DNA from: an uncultured Saprospiraceae bacterium
GTDB lineage: Bacteria > Bacteroidota > Bacteroidia > Chitinophagales > Saprospiraceae
Direction: 5' to 3'
Length of the DNA stretch: 64,000 nt
Assembly (NCBI GenBank): GCA_937980645.1
Contig: CALJPQ010000003.1
Coordinates: 1 to 64,000 of the forward strand
The notes below the pieces were generated by a model. That model saw nothing but the letters and a program-made list of their open reading frames with translations. It ran no database searches and was not told where the DNA came from. Shown here in pieces: positions 7,657 through 16,295 of this stretch (its first letter is position 1; each line of letters opens with the position of its first letter). The translations under genes and the position numbers were made by a program.

Positions 7657-8547
7657 ATGAGAAATTACTGCTTTCATCTGCCCACATTACACACTGCCAT
7701 CCGTGTGCTGCTCCTGTTGCTGATGGCTACGTCCAGCGTGGCGCAAGGCGATAGGGCGGTGCTCCTCTCAACCGCACCCATAGACCCGGCAGATGCAGCT
7801 ATCCTGGCGGAAAAGCTGGCCCTGGCCCGCAAGCATAACAACCTGACTGCCCGCACATTAGCTGTAGCCCAGTCGCTCCAGGGCACTCCCTACGGCACCC
7901 TCGGCGCCAGCCCGGACGAATACTTAGTGCTCTCAACCCGTGTGCTGGACTGCTGGACGTTCGTCGAACTCAGCTTGGCCATCGCCTTAGCCGCTCAACA
8001 CGAAGATGCCTCTGAAGCTACTGTCGCCGACTACGTACGGCAATTGCGCTACTGGGGCGGTACCGTGGATGGCTATGCCTCCCGCATCCACTACCTCTCT
8101 GGCTGGCTGCGCCAGGCTCAGGACCTGGGCTACCTGTACGACATTACGCGCGACCTCGGCGGCCAACCCTACCACAAAGAAATTCGCTACATGAGCGACC
8201 ACCCCGAACTCTATCCGCCGCTCCAGAACCACGAAACACTGCGCCAAATCCGCCAGATAGAGACCCGCCTGAGCCGCCGAACACACCACTACATCCCCCA
8301 ACACGACATTGAACGCATCGAACACCGCCTGCAACCCGGCGACATCGTTGCCATCACCTCCGCACGCCCAGGGCTGGACTTCGCCCACTTAGGCTTTGCT
8401 GTAGCCCACAACGGCCGCATGCACCTCTTGCACGCCTCCTCGCTCCAGGGGCGCGTCGTCGTATCGGCCCAGCCACTGGGTGCGTATGTGCGCTCGCAAA
8501 AGGGACAAACGGGGATTGTGGTGGTTAGACTGGTGGAGCGCTTGTAG
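7657..8547 (+). CDS. DUF1460 (NlpC/P60-like amidase) secreted protein
   Basis: A 296-residue protein with a signal peptide ending near SSVAQ. It matches the DUF1460 family of Bacteroidota, structurally NlpC/P60-type cysteine peptidases/amidases acting on cell-wall peptides. The candidate catalytic Cys99 sits in RVLDCWTFVE and the candidate His244 in LDFAHLGFAV; PYHKEIRYMS in between is also typical. It acts presumably in the periplasm on peptidoglycan fragments. It is a single gene following tpiA after about 100 bases, with no clear -7 box. Confidence 0.87.
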   Translation: MRNYCFHLPTLHTAIRVLLLLLMATSSVAQGDRAVLLSTAPIDPADAAILAEKLALARKHNNLTARTLAVAQSLQGTPYGTLGASPDEYLVLSTRVLDCWTFVELSLAIALAAQHEDASEATVADYVRQLRYWGGTVDGYASRIHYLSGWLRQAQDLGYLYDITRDLGGQPYHKEIRYMSDHPELYPPLQNHETLRQIRQIETRLSRRTHHYIPQHDIERIEHRLQPGDIVAITSARPGLDFAHLGFAVAHNGRMHLLHASSLQGRVVVSAQPLGAYVRSQKGQTGIVVVRLVERL

Positions 8548-8831
8548 AACGTATTCGGTATATGGCTTGCTGCAGTCTAGATCCACGTGAATTTGAGGTT
8601 AGGTTTTTTTGATGCATGACCTTTATGGCACAGCAGCCGACAGCTGACTTTTCGCAGGCGATGTAGAGCGTCGTCTTTCTCGAGTAGCGTTGTTCTCCTT
8701 CTGGCAGGCATGCCAGTGACCAGGCCCTGGTTTTTCCGACCTCTACAGAGCCGTTGTTCGGTTATTTTCAAGCATTCCGCTCCCAATGGTTCGTGCTGTG
8801 GCATACAGGCAGAGGCTGCCATCGCGGATGC
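8548..8831. other. Gene-free gap
   Basis: 284 bases between convergent genes. The only open frame (minus strand, 81 codons) has no family resemblance, signal or plausible start context. No repeat or hairpin was recognised. Confidence 0.5.
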
Positions 8832-10469
8832 TTACTTTCCCGCATCCACGATAATGCGCGAGGGTCTGTTGGCTAAGTCCCACGCGGTGTAGAAGGCCAG
8901 TTGGGCGCGTTTGGCGGCGGCCTCGACGTTTATTTTTTCCGCCGTGTCGGTGGGCTTGTGATAGTCGGCGTGGGTGCCGTTGAAGTAGAAGATGGCCGGT
9001 ATGCCGCGTTCGGCGAAGTTGTAGTGGTCGCTGCGTTCGTAGAAGCGGTTGGGGTCTTTGGGGTCGTTGTACTTATAGTCTAATTCCAATTGCGTATGCA
9101 CCGCATTGGCAAACTCATTGATTTCGTGCAGTTCGGTGCTCAGGCGGTTGGAGCCGATGACATAGACGTAATTGGGATTATTGGTGTGGCGGTTGTCCAC
9201 GCGGCCGATCATGTCCACGTTGATATTGGCCACAGTGTTTCGGAGCGGGAAGAGGGGAAATTCGACATAGAAACGCGAGCCGAGCAGGCCCTTTTCTTCG
9301 CCGCTGACGAGCATACACACCACACTGCGCTTAGGACCGACACCGGCGGCTTTGGCTTTAGCAAAAGCATTCGCAATGGCGATGACGCCGGAGGTGCCCG
9401 AGGCATTGTCGTCGGCGCCGTTGTAGATAACATCGCCGCTGGTGCCTAAGTGGTCGTAGTGGGCTGTGATGATGACGTACTCGTCTTTGAGCACAGGGTC
9501 GCTGCCTTCGATGAAGCCGATGACGTTGGAGCCTTCCAGCATGCGTACCTCTTTGGCCATGCGCGCCTCTATGTTGGCTTTGATTTTAGCGGGTTTGAAT
9601 GCCGCAGCATGGCTTTTGGCGCTTCCGAAGACCTCAGCAGCCTTGTTCGTGTTTTTGCCGAAGAGGGCGTTGGCAACGTCCTGGCTGATGAAGATAGAGT
9701 TGACCAATCCTTTATGCAGCGGGTCGGCATTGGGCGAGGTAGGTGTCCATCCCCAGAGCGACAGCTGGCGGCGGTTGGCGCGCATAGCTTCGCCAATGTC
9801 GGGTACGATGATGAGGGCCAGAGTGGCACCTTTTTGGGCGGCGAGTCGGGCTTTGCGTGTCCACTCCAGAGTCCAGTTAGTGCGTGCCTCAGTGCCAGTG
9901 AGCAGCGAGCGGCCCTGGGCATCTATGGGTTCGCCGTCATAGAAGACGACCACCTTACCGCGCACATCGACGTTGGCGTAGTGATTGATTTTACCCTCTT
10001 CGATGCCATAGCCGACAAAAACGGCTTCTTTTGCCTTCAGGCTCGGCAGGTCGGCATTGTAGGCGGGCAGGACGATGTAGTCCTTTCGTGAGGTGAAAGT
10101 GGTGCCGTTGACGGACAGGTCCAGGTCGGCCCAGCTTTCGCGTTTGAGGAAGATGTATTGAAAATAGGTATTTCGGTCGGCCACAGGAGGCAGTCCCATG
10201 CCTTTGAATTGAGCGGCGATAAAGTCGGCGGCTTTGCGTTGGCCTTCGGTGCCCGTTTCGCGGCCCTGCATGGCGTCAGAAGCCAGCGTATCCACCAGGA
10301 GTCTGAGGTATTCGGGGGTAATGGCAGCAGCGAAGGGTCGTGCGTCGGGCAGCTGGTAGTAGCGAGGGCGTAATGACAGGCGTGCGGTGATGGAGTCGTC
10401 GTAAGTGCGTTGAGCCTGTAAAGACAGCGTAGCCAGTAAGAGCACAATAAAAGCAGGATAGCGTTTCAT
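8832..10469 (-). CDS. M28-family aminopeptidase with PA domain
   Basis: A 545-residue secreted Zn exopeptidase. The chosen start MKRYPAFIVLLLATLSLQAQ gives a clean signal peptide; an alternative start 9 codons upstream would spoil it. A PA-type insert (residues about 130-290, FVGYGIEEGKINHY) interrupts the early part. The M28 metal site follows: AHYDHLG, GADDNASG, GEEKGLLGS, INVDMIGR, and a late ERSDHYNFAERG with THADYHKPTDT. It probably removes N-terminal residues from peptides in the periplasm or outside. No T9SS sorting domain is present. It stands alone in the cluster. Confidence 0.92.
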   Translation of the reverse strand: MKRYPAFIVLLLATLSLQAQRTYDDSITARLSLRPRYYQLPDARPFAAAITPEYLRLLVDTLASDAMQGRETGTEGQRKAADFIAAQFKGMGLPPVADRNTYFQYIFLKRESWADLDLSVNGTTFTSRKDYIVLPAYNADLPSLKAKEAVFVGYGIEEGKINHYANVDVRGKVVVFYDGEPIDAQGRSLLTGTEARTNWTLEWTRKARLAAQKGATLALIIVPDIGEAMRANRRQLSLWGWTPTSPNADPLHKGLVNSIFISQDVANALFGKNTNKAAEVFGSAKSHAAAFKPAKIKANIEARMAKEVRMLEGSNVIGFIEGSDPVLKDEYVIITAHYDHLGTSGDVIYNGADDNASGTSGVIAIANAFAKAKAAGVGPKRSVVCMLVSGEEKGLLGSRFYVEFPLFPLRNTVANINVDMIGRVDNRHTNNPNYVYVIGSNRLSTELHEINEFANAVHTQLELDYKYNDPKDPNRFYERSDHYNFAERGIPAIFYFNGTHADYHKPTDTAEKINVEAAAKRAQLAFYTAWDLANRPSRIIVDAGK

Positions 10470-10577
10470 AAAAGCGTGAAGATGAGAAACAGACAAGGAG
10501 ACGAGGCCTTTGGGCTGAGGGCGGCCTGTGGGTTAACGTGTCTTTGAGTGGTAGCGTTTAGGGTTAAAAAGAGGTGT

Positions 10578-11009
10578 TCATGCGCAGGCGATTTTTTCGA
10601 CGCGGCGCTGGTGTCGGCCGCCTTCGAAGGGCGTTTCTAAGAAGACGCGCACCATGGCCTGGGCCTGTATTTCGGGCACAAATCGGGCGGGCAGCGCTAT
10701 CATGTTAGCGTCGTTGTGTTGGCGCGCTAAGGCGGCAATTTCTTCCGTCCAGCACAGGGCGCAGCGGATGCCGGCGTGCTTGTTGGCAGTCATGGCGACG
10801 CCGTTACCACTGCCGCACAGGACGATGCCGTAGTCAGCCTGGCCTGTTTCTACGGCTTGCGCCACGGCGTGAGCGAAGTCAGGATAATCCACCGAGTCCG
10901 GCGAATGCGTGCCAAAATCCTGAACCATGTGTCCTAGGCGTTGCAGCATGGCTACCAGACCGTCTTTGTAAGGGTAGCCGGCGTGGTCGCAGCCGATAGC
11001 AATTCTCAT
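10578..11009 (-). CDS. rpiB: Ribose 5-phosphate isomerase B
   Basis: A 143-residue RpiB/LacAB-type isomerase that interconverts ribose 5-phosphate and ribulose 5-phosphate in the pentose phosphate pathway. The start MRIAIGCDHAGYPYKD is the canonical family N-terminus. The signature blocks are VDYPDFAHAVA, GIVLCGSGNGVAMTANK with the catalytic Cys, and HNDANMIALPARF. A longer upstream reading would add an implausible basic stretch and pass through the promoter. It is divergent from the subtilase gene with back-to-back TACCTTTG boxes. Confidence 0.96.
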   Translation of the reverse strand: MRIAIGCDHAGYPYKDGLVAMLQRLGHMVQDFGTHSPDSVDYPDFAHAVAQAVETGQADYGIVLCGSGNGVAMTANKHAGIRCALCWTEEIAALARQHNDANMIALPARFVPEIQAQAMVRVFLETPFEGGRHQRRVEKIACA

Positions 11010-11031
11010 AGATGAAGTTGTTTTTGCGCCC

Positions 11032-11039
11032 CAAAGGTA
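11032..11039 (-). promoter_or_regulatory. -7 box for rpiB
   Basis: TACCTTTG on the minus strand, 22 bases before the rpiB start. Confidence 0.6.
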
Positions 11040-11109
11040 CGGCGTGCGCTTTTTGCACTTTTGTCGCCTGCTGGCGAATCGCCCAAAGGCGGCGTTGCGG
11101 GGCCGAACG

Positions 11110-11117
11110 TACCTTTG
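11110..11117 (+). promoter_or_regulatory. -7 box for the S8 protease gene
   Basis: TACCTTTG, 26 bases before the start codon. It also argues for that start over a longer upstream reading. Confidence 0.6.
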
Positions 11118-11143
11118 AGGCACATTTCACAACGGTATTTGCC

Positions 11144-12937
11144 ATGCGCATACTCCTTTCTCTCATCGTCTTTTTGTTACCCTTCACCTCTGAGGCGCAG
11201 CGTTTGGCCTCCTTTTCCAGTAAGTTTTCGTCCGCTGTAGAGGCTGCAGCGTTGGAAAACCGGCCCTGTGATGTACTGGTGGTTTTTTCCCAAAAAGCCG
11301 ATCTGTCTGCTGCGGGGCGCATTCGCGGCAAAGTCGAAAAAGGCCAATATGTCTATCGGCGCCTATTGGAAGTGGCTGAAGGCAGCCAGCAGCGCGCCCG
11401 GGTGTTGTTGCGCCAGCGCGATGCGTATTTTCAATCGTTTTTTGTGGTGAATGCCATCGCTATTCGCCAGGCGATGCCTGAGGTGTTGGCCGAGATGGCC
11501 GCTCTGCCCGAAGTAGAGCGCATCACGCTTGACCCGACGGTAACGTTTGCAGCGCCCGAACAGCGCACTGCTGTGCCCACCAACCTCTGCGCCGGTGTGG
11601 AGTGGGGCATCTCCATGATCCGCGCTCCGGAAGTATGGAGCCTGGGTTATACCGGCCAGGGCATCACCGTAGGAGGTGCCGATACCGGCTACGAGTGGTG
11701 GCATCCGGCCATCCGAAACCAGTACCGCGGCTACGACCCCACCACAGGCGACGCCGACCACAATTACCACTGGCATGACGCCATTCACGAAATCAGCCCC
11801 CTGAGCGGCGATAGTATCCCTGACCCTAACAACAACCCCTGCGGTCTTAACGTACCCTATCCTTGCGACGACAATAACCACGGCACCCACACCATGGGCA
11901 CCATGGTAGGCGACGACGGCCAGGGCAACCAGGTAGGCGTAGCCCCGGCAGCCCGCTGGGTAGCCTGCCGAAACATGGAACGCGGCAACGGAAAGCCTTC
12001 CACGTACCTCGAATGCTTCGAGTGGTTTCTGGCTCCTACCGACCTCAACGGACAAAACGCCCGCCCCGACCTGGCCCCGCACGTCATCAACAACTCCTGG
12101 TATTGCTCCGAGTCTGAAGGCTGCACCGACCTGGCTATCAACGATTTGTTGCGCCAGGCGGTAGTGACCCTGCGCGCGGCCGGCATCGTGGTCGTCGTCA
12201 GCAACGGCAACTCCGGATCCAGAGGGTGTGCCAGCACCTTCGGGCCGCCCGCCTACTTTGAAGAAAGTTTCAGTGTGGGAGCAACGGCCGACAACGACTC
12301 TATCACCGGCTTCAGCAGCCGCGGGCCGGTAACCATAGATGGCAGCAATCGCCTCAAACCCAACGTGGTGGCGCCCGGTGCTGCAGTGCGCTCCTGCATC
12401 CGCAACGGCGGCTATGCTCACTTTTGGGGCACCAGCATGGCCGGCCCGCACGTGGCCGGGCTGGTAGCACTCATCCTCTCCGCTCGCCCCGACCTGGCTG
12501 GCGAAGTGGACCTCATAGAAGACATCATCGAGCAGACCGCCGTGCCCAAATTCGGCTGGCAGGACTGCAGCGATAGCACTGGCCTGGCCTACCCCAACAA
12601 CACCTACGGCTACGGGCGCGTAGATGCACTGGCTGCCGTGCTCAAGGCGCTGACCATCACTACCGCTCCCGAACAGTCTGCTGCTGCCCTCGACATCGCC
12701 TTGCTGCAAAACCCGGTAACCGACGCTGTCCGCTTCCGCATTCGCAATGCTGCCGGTGCGCTGACGCTAACGCTGCACAGCGCCGACGGGCGCGTCGTGT
12801 ATACCCTGAACCAGACCCTCGACGGCGCAGATATTATGCTTGCCGCGCCTGTGCGCCATTTGCCCCCCGGCCTGTATTTCTGGAAGGCTCAGATAGGGCA
12901 GGCAGTGGCCGTTGGAAAAATTATCCGCCAGCTTTGA
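11144..12937 (+). CDS. Subtilisin-like (S8) serine protease with T9SS sorting domain
   Basis: 597 residues: a signal peptide ending in FTSEAQ, a propeptide-like region to about residue 145, then the subtilase domain. The catalytic triad is visible as Asp180 in VGGADTGY, His246 in NNHGTHTMGT and Ser in WGTSMAGPHVAG. The domain contains Cys pairs, as often seen in exported enzymes. The last about 80 residues, from IALLQNPVTDAVRF to VGKIIRQL, are a type A T9SS sorting domain, so the enzyme should be delivered to the surface or medium. It is a single transcription unit converging with the BatA-like gene. The family is certain; the substrate range is unknown. Confidence 0.95.
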   Translation: MRILLSLIVFLLPFTSEAQRLASFSSKFSSAVEAAALENRPCDVLVVFSQKADLSAAGRIRGKVEKGQYVYRRLLEVAEGSQQRARVLLRQRDAYFQSFFVVNAIAIRQAMPEVLAEMAALPEVERITLDPTVTFAAPEQRTAVPTNLCAGVEWGISMIRAPEVWSLGYTGQGITVGGADTGYEWWHPAIRNQYRGYDPTTGDADHNYHWHDAIHEISPLSGDSIPDPNNNPCGLNVPYPCDDNNHGTHTMGTMVGDDGQGNQVGVAPAARWVACRNMERGNGKPSTYLECFEWFLAPTDLNGQNARPDLAPHVINNSWYCSESEGCTDLAINDLLRQAVVTLRAAGIVVVVSNGNSGSRGCASTFGPPAYFEESFSVGATADNDSITGFSSRGPVTIDGSNRLKPNVVAPGAAVRSCIRNGGYAHFWGTSMAGPHVAGLVALILSARPDLAGEVDLIEDIIEQTAVPKFGWQDCSDSTGLAYPNNTYGYGRVDALAAVLKALTITTAPEQSAAALDIALLQNPVTDAVRFRIRNAAGALTLTLHSADGRVVYTLNQTLDGADIMLAAPVRHLPPGLYFWKAQIGQAVAVGKIIRQL

Positions 12938-12950
12938 GGAGGTTTTTTTA

Positions 12951-13955
12951 TCACACCGTGATGACGCGCAGCGGCCCCCAGCGGAGCAGCAATTCGAACA
13001 CTAACAGGCAAAAGGCCACGGCCAGCACCCCAAAGAACAACTCGGTGCGGCGCACCACCACGGTGCGTTGCACTGCTGCTTTTTCCAACGCATTCAACTC
13101 GCGCTGGACGGCACTCAGTGTTGCCGCGTCGTCGGCGCGCAAAAACCGCCCGCCTGTCGCAGTAGCCATGCGTTGCAGTAGGGCGGTATCCAGCGTCATC
13201 GGGCGCCGCGCAAAGTCGTAGCCTCCGTCGAAGCGCTTGCGCGTGGGCGACTCCACGACGCCATCGCGCCCCAGCCCGATGGTGTACACGCGGATGCCCA
13301 GTGCCCGCGCCATTTCAGCTGCTTGCAGGGGGCCGATAGTGCCGCTGTTGTTCTCGGCATCGGTCAGCAACAACACCGCCTTGCCTGCTGCGGAGGAGCT
13401 CCGGGCCAGATGGTGCAGGGCCGTAGCCAGGCCCATACCTATGGCCGTCCCTTCGGGCAAACGCCCTACCTGCGCATTGGCCAGAAAGGCCCGCAACAGC
13501 CGGTGGTCAAGCGTCAGGGGGCAGTGGGTGAAGGCACCGCCGGCAAACAGCACCAACCCGATGCGGTCGCCCGGGCGGTCGTTGATCCATTTCGTTGCTA
13601 AGGCTTTGGCTACCTCAAGCCGGTCGGGCGCCAGGTCTTTCGATAGCATGCTGTGCGAAACATCCAGCACCACAAACAGGTCGCGTGCTTGCACCGTCTC
13701 TTGCTCCTGATAATCCAACCACTGCGGCCGCGCCATGGCTAATACCAACAGCGCCAGCACTGCCCAGCGCACGTACTGGATGCTCCCGCGCGCATAGACC
13801 ACCCACGTCTTCACACCCTTCATCGCCTCCTGGCGCGACATCTGCAGCGCTACGTGGCGCCCGCGCTCCAGGCGCACGTAAGCATAGGCCAGCGGCGGCA
13901 GTGCCAGCAACAACAACAGCCATAGCGGCTCGGCAAAGGAAACAGGTACGGCCAT
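12951..13955 (-). CDS. BatA-like VWA-domain membrane protein
   Basis: About 334 residues. An N-terminal PF07584/BatA-type membrane stretch (FAEPLWLLLLLALPPLAY, then WAVLALLVLAMARPQWL) precedes a VWA domain. Its MIDAS begins DVSHS (Asp98, Ser100, Ser102) and continues with LLLTDAENN. A final TM helix follows (LFFGVLAVAFCLLVFELLL). Such proteins usually sit in moxR-bat operons linked to envelope stress or motility; here there is no MoxR, BatB, BatD or BatE neighbour, so it is an orphan. An upstream start 7 codons earlier would lie inside the -7 box, so MAVPVSFAEP was chosen. Confidence 0.85.
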   Translation of the reverse strand: MAVPVSFAEPLWLLLLLALPPLAYAYVRLERGRHVALQMSRQEAMKGVKTWVVYARGSIQYVRWAVLALLVLAMARPQWLDYQEQETVQARDLFVVLDVSHSMLSKDLAPDRLEVAKALATKWINDRPGDRIGLVLFAGGAFTHCPLTLDHRLLRAFLANAQVGRLPEGTAIGMGLATALHHLARSSSAAGKAVLLLTDAENNSGTIGPLQAAEMARALGIRVYTIGLGRDGVVESPTRKRFDGGYDFARRPMTLDTALLQRMATATGGRFLRADDAATLSAVQRELNALEKAAVQRTVVVRRTELFFGVLAVAFCLLVFELLLRWGPLRVITV

Positions 13956-13975
13956 GCTCCGGAAAACCAATCGCA

Positions 13976-13983
13976 CAAAGGTA
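13976..13983 (-). promoter_or_regulatory. -7 box for the BatA-like gene
   Basis: TACCTTTG on the minus strand, 20 bases before the chosen start. Confidence 0.55.
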
Positions 13984-14034
13984 GCCTGCCGCGCCTATCC
14001 CAAAGGCGGAAAAACGCCCGACGCATACCGCATC

Positions 14035-14799
14035 TCATTCGGACACATTCGCCTCAATTCGGTCAATTGTGCCTTTGTAGTATTCAAAATCGCCCTCTGG
14101 CAAGTGCCACACCACGCGCACCTTTTCGCATATTTGAAGGTCGTTTTGCTTTTTATAGCTTTCTACGTGGGCCGAAAACTTCACCTTTTGGTAGGTGTTC
14201 TTGCCCAGGGAATAATAGCGGTCGTCTGTTTCAAAATGGGTGAATAGCCCGTTTTTATCAAAATGGAAGCAGCCCGAAACCTCGATGCCGTTGTCGTTCA
14301 GGTGGCCTATTACGGCATCGGCGTTGAGCGGTGTCCAGCTTACGTTGTCCAGCAAGAGATAGCCGGGAATGAACATGAACTCGCAAAAAGCAGTTATCAG
14401 AGCCGACTGTGCTGTTTCCCGGCTGTTGTCAAAAGCGACACTAAAGAGCTGGAGCAGTTTTCCATTCACTTCTCCATAGCCGTCGCGGTAAAGGTCTCGG
14501 GCGGCGACGGGCATGGTGGCAAACTTCATGTACGCTACCCGCCCGATAGGCTTCACGGAGTTGAACTGAAGGGTTTCCAGGCGAGTCCATGGCTTTTGGG
14601 GCGCCATTTTCAGCCAGCTGTCGGCCCAGTAAACGTCCGCATTTCGAGGCACTTCAGTTCCCATGTATCCGCAAACGCTCAGATACCGCTTCAGTACCTC
14701 GGGCAGGTGTTGAACATGTTCTTCTGTAAAAAACGCTGTTTTTTGCGTCTTGCTTCGCTCCAAAAGAGCAGCCCGGTCTCTCAAATAGATTTTTTTCAT
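14035..14799 (-). CDS. DUF6544-like protein
   Basis: 254 residues without a signal peptide. The features ALLERSKTQKTAFFTEE, LPEVLKRYLSVCGYMG, LQLFSVAFDNSRETAQS, ITAFCEFMFIPGYLL and VSWTPLNADAVIG match my recollection of the DUF6544/DUF6920 family, whose function is unknown. The WTPL/AVIG block and EVSGCFHFDKNGL suggest a lipid-pocket-like beta fold; that is inference. It is probably cotranscribed behind the antiporter gene (gap 35 bases). Both genes are visibly AT-richer than the rest of the window. Confidence 0.75.
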   Translation of the reverse strand: MKKIYLRDRAALLERSKTQKTAFFTEEHVQHLPEVLKRYLSVCGYMGTEVPRNADVYWADSWLKMAPQKPWTRLETLQFNSVKPIGRVAYMKFATMPVAARDLYRDGYGEVNGKLLQLFSVAFDNSRETAQSALITAFCEFMFIPGYLLLDNVSWTPLNADAVIGHLNDNGIEVSGCFHFDKNGLFTHFETDDRYYSLGKNTYQKVKFSAHVESYKKQNDLQICEKVRVVWHLPEGDFEYYKGTIDRIEANVSE

Positions 14800-14834
14800 A
14801 GCAGCCGGGGCGGTGGTCGCCGTTTGTTTGACGA

Positions 14835-16073
14835 TTATGACTCGCTGTCGGATTTTTCTTCGCTTTTTAGAAATGCTCGCTTGAGTAATAGCGGTGTGGT
14901 CAGCGTAGTCAGGATACCCATGATGACCAGAATAGAAAAGACCTCTGTGCTTATCAATCCGTTTTTGTAGGCGATATTGGCAATGACCAGTTCCATTATA
15001 CCTCTGGCGTTTAGCCCCAGGCCTATGGTCAGCGATATGCGTTTTTGAAGCCCGGCCAATGTGCCACCGAAGTAACCGCCTAAGACCTTGGACAAATAAG
15101 ATACAGCAATGACCGATAATAGAAGTCCATAATTGCTGATAGACTGAATTTTGAACTCAAGCCCGATGCCAGCAAAAAAAATGGGTGCCAGAAAGCCCAT
15201 GGCCATGTTGCTGGTAGTGGTCTCTATGGCATTCAGATTGTCTTTGCCAATGAGCGACTCACTGATGAGCATTGAAGCAAAAAAAGCGCCTACAATGAAG
15301 TGAAGACCCAGGTTCTCCGTAATAGTCGCAAACAACAATACAAAAGCAAAGAACAACGCAAACAAAGGCTCTTTGCCTTTCAGGAGAGACACCAACCTGT
15401 CCAAAGACTCCTGAAGGTAATTGCCTTTGTGCAACAGTTTCTGAATGAGCAAATATGCAAAACTCAATAAAAAGATAAAGACCACGAGTTTAAAAAGCGA
15501 GAGCGACGCCGCGCCAATCACAGAGCCAGCAGACATGTCGGTGCCCTGGATGTTGAGTAGAACACCCAGAATGGACAGGGCTAGGACATCATCAAAAATA
15601 GCAACAGAAATGATCTTCTGCCCGATATCGGAGTTAATCTTCCCTAAATCCATCAAGATCCGGATGCTCACGGGCAACGCCGTGATGGCCACACATAAGC
15701 CGATAAAAGCGGCCGTCATCACATCCTGGTCAAAAAAGCGGGCGACGGCAATACCTCCCATCACCGGCAGAAAAAAAGCCAGCAGTGAAATGACGATGTT
15801 TTTGCCTTTGAGCGATTTCAGAATGTCGTCAATGTTGATTTCAAGCCCGGCAATGATCACCAGCAAAAAAATCCCTAACTCGGAGATGACCTTGATGTCC
15901 TCCGTTCGGTGGATCAAGTCCAACACACTGGGGCCCAGAACGATGCCGGCGACGATTTCTCCAATCATGGCCGGCTGTTTAAATCGCTCGAATACCTCTC
16001 CGAAAATCTTCGCCGCTACCAGCAGGATGAGCAGATTGGTGAAAAAGGGAAGTTCGAAGTGTGTATTGTCCAT
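14835..16073 (-). CDS. Cation:proton antiporter (CPA2 / Na+/H+ exchanger domain)
   Basis: 412 residues, almost all membrane helices, of the PF00999 Na+/H+ exchanger type. Diagnostic blocks are MIGEIVAGIVLGPSVL, ISELGIFLLVIIAGLEI, the paired acidic residues FDDVLALSILG in the ion-binding region, FIVGAFFASMLI and GLNARGIMELVIAN. It lacks the C-terminal RCK/TrkA domain seen in the KefB-like protein at 33.5 kb, so it is a minimal transporter. It moves Na+ or K+ against protons across the inner membrane. Base composition is AT-rich compared with its neighbours, suggesting acquisition together with the DUF6544-like gene. Confidence 0.9.
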   Translation of the reverse strand: MDNTHFELPFFTNLLILLVAAKIFGEVFERFKQPAMIGEIVAGIVLGPSVLDLIHRTEDIKVISELGIFLLVIIAGLEINIDDILKSLKGKNIVISLLAFFLPVMGGIAVARFFDQDVMTAAFIGLCVAITALPVSIRILMDLGKINSDIGQKIISVAIFDDVLALSILGVLLNIQGTDMSAGSVIGAASLSLFKLVVFIFLLSFAYLLIQKLLHKGNYLQESLDRLVSLLKGKEPLFALFFAFVLLFATITENLGLHFIVGAFFASMLISESLIGKDNLNAIETTTSNMAMGFLAPIFFAGIGLEFKIQSISNYGLLLSVIAVSYLSKVLGGYFGGTLAGLQKRISLTIGLGLNARGIMELVIANIAYKNGLISTEVFSILVIMGILTTLTTPLLLKRAFLKSEEKSDSES

Positions 16074-16282
16074 CCTTTACAAGAGGTATGTTTTTTCAGG
16101 CGCAGGACGCTTAAGCCCTGGCAGACGCAAAGATGCGCCTTTTCTCGGTGACGGGAGGTGCTTTGAGCGAGTGGGCGGAGGTCTGGCGCCGTCTTTTCGG
16201 GGTGTTTATTCCAGCGTTCGGCAGGTTTTGGGCGGGGGCGGCTCCTTCACGCCGGGCGTATGGTCAGAGGGCGCAATCGCCT

Positions 16283-16290
16283 TACCTTCG
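16283..16290 (+). promoter_or_regulatory. -7-like box for the TolC-family gene
   Basis: TACCTTCG, one mismatch from TAnnTTTG, only 5 bases before the start codon, again implying a very short leader. Confidence 0.4.
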
Positions 16291-16295
16291 CCCCC

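Noticed and set aside
8577..8822. 81-codon minus-strand open frame in the gap after DUF1460
   Set aside because: No recognisable domain, signal, promoter or homologous pattern.
11363..12709. A 448-codon open frame antisense to the subtilase gene
   Set aside because: It mirrors the codon structure of a real high-GC gene with clear catalytic motifs; the antisense product resembles nothing and has no promoter.
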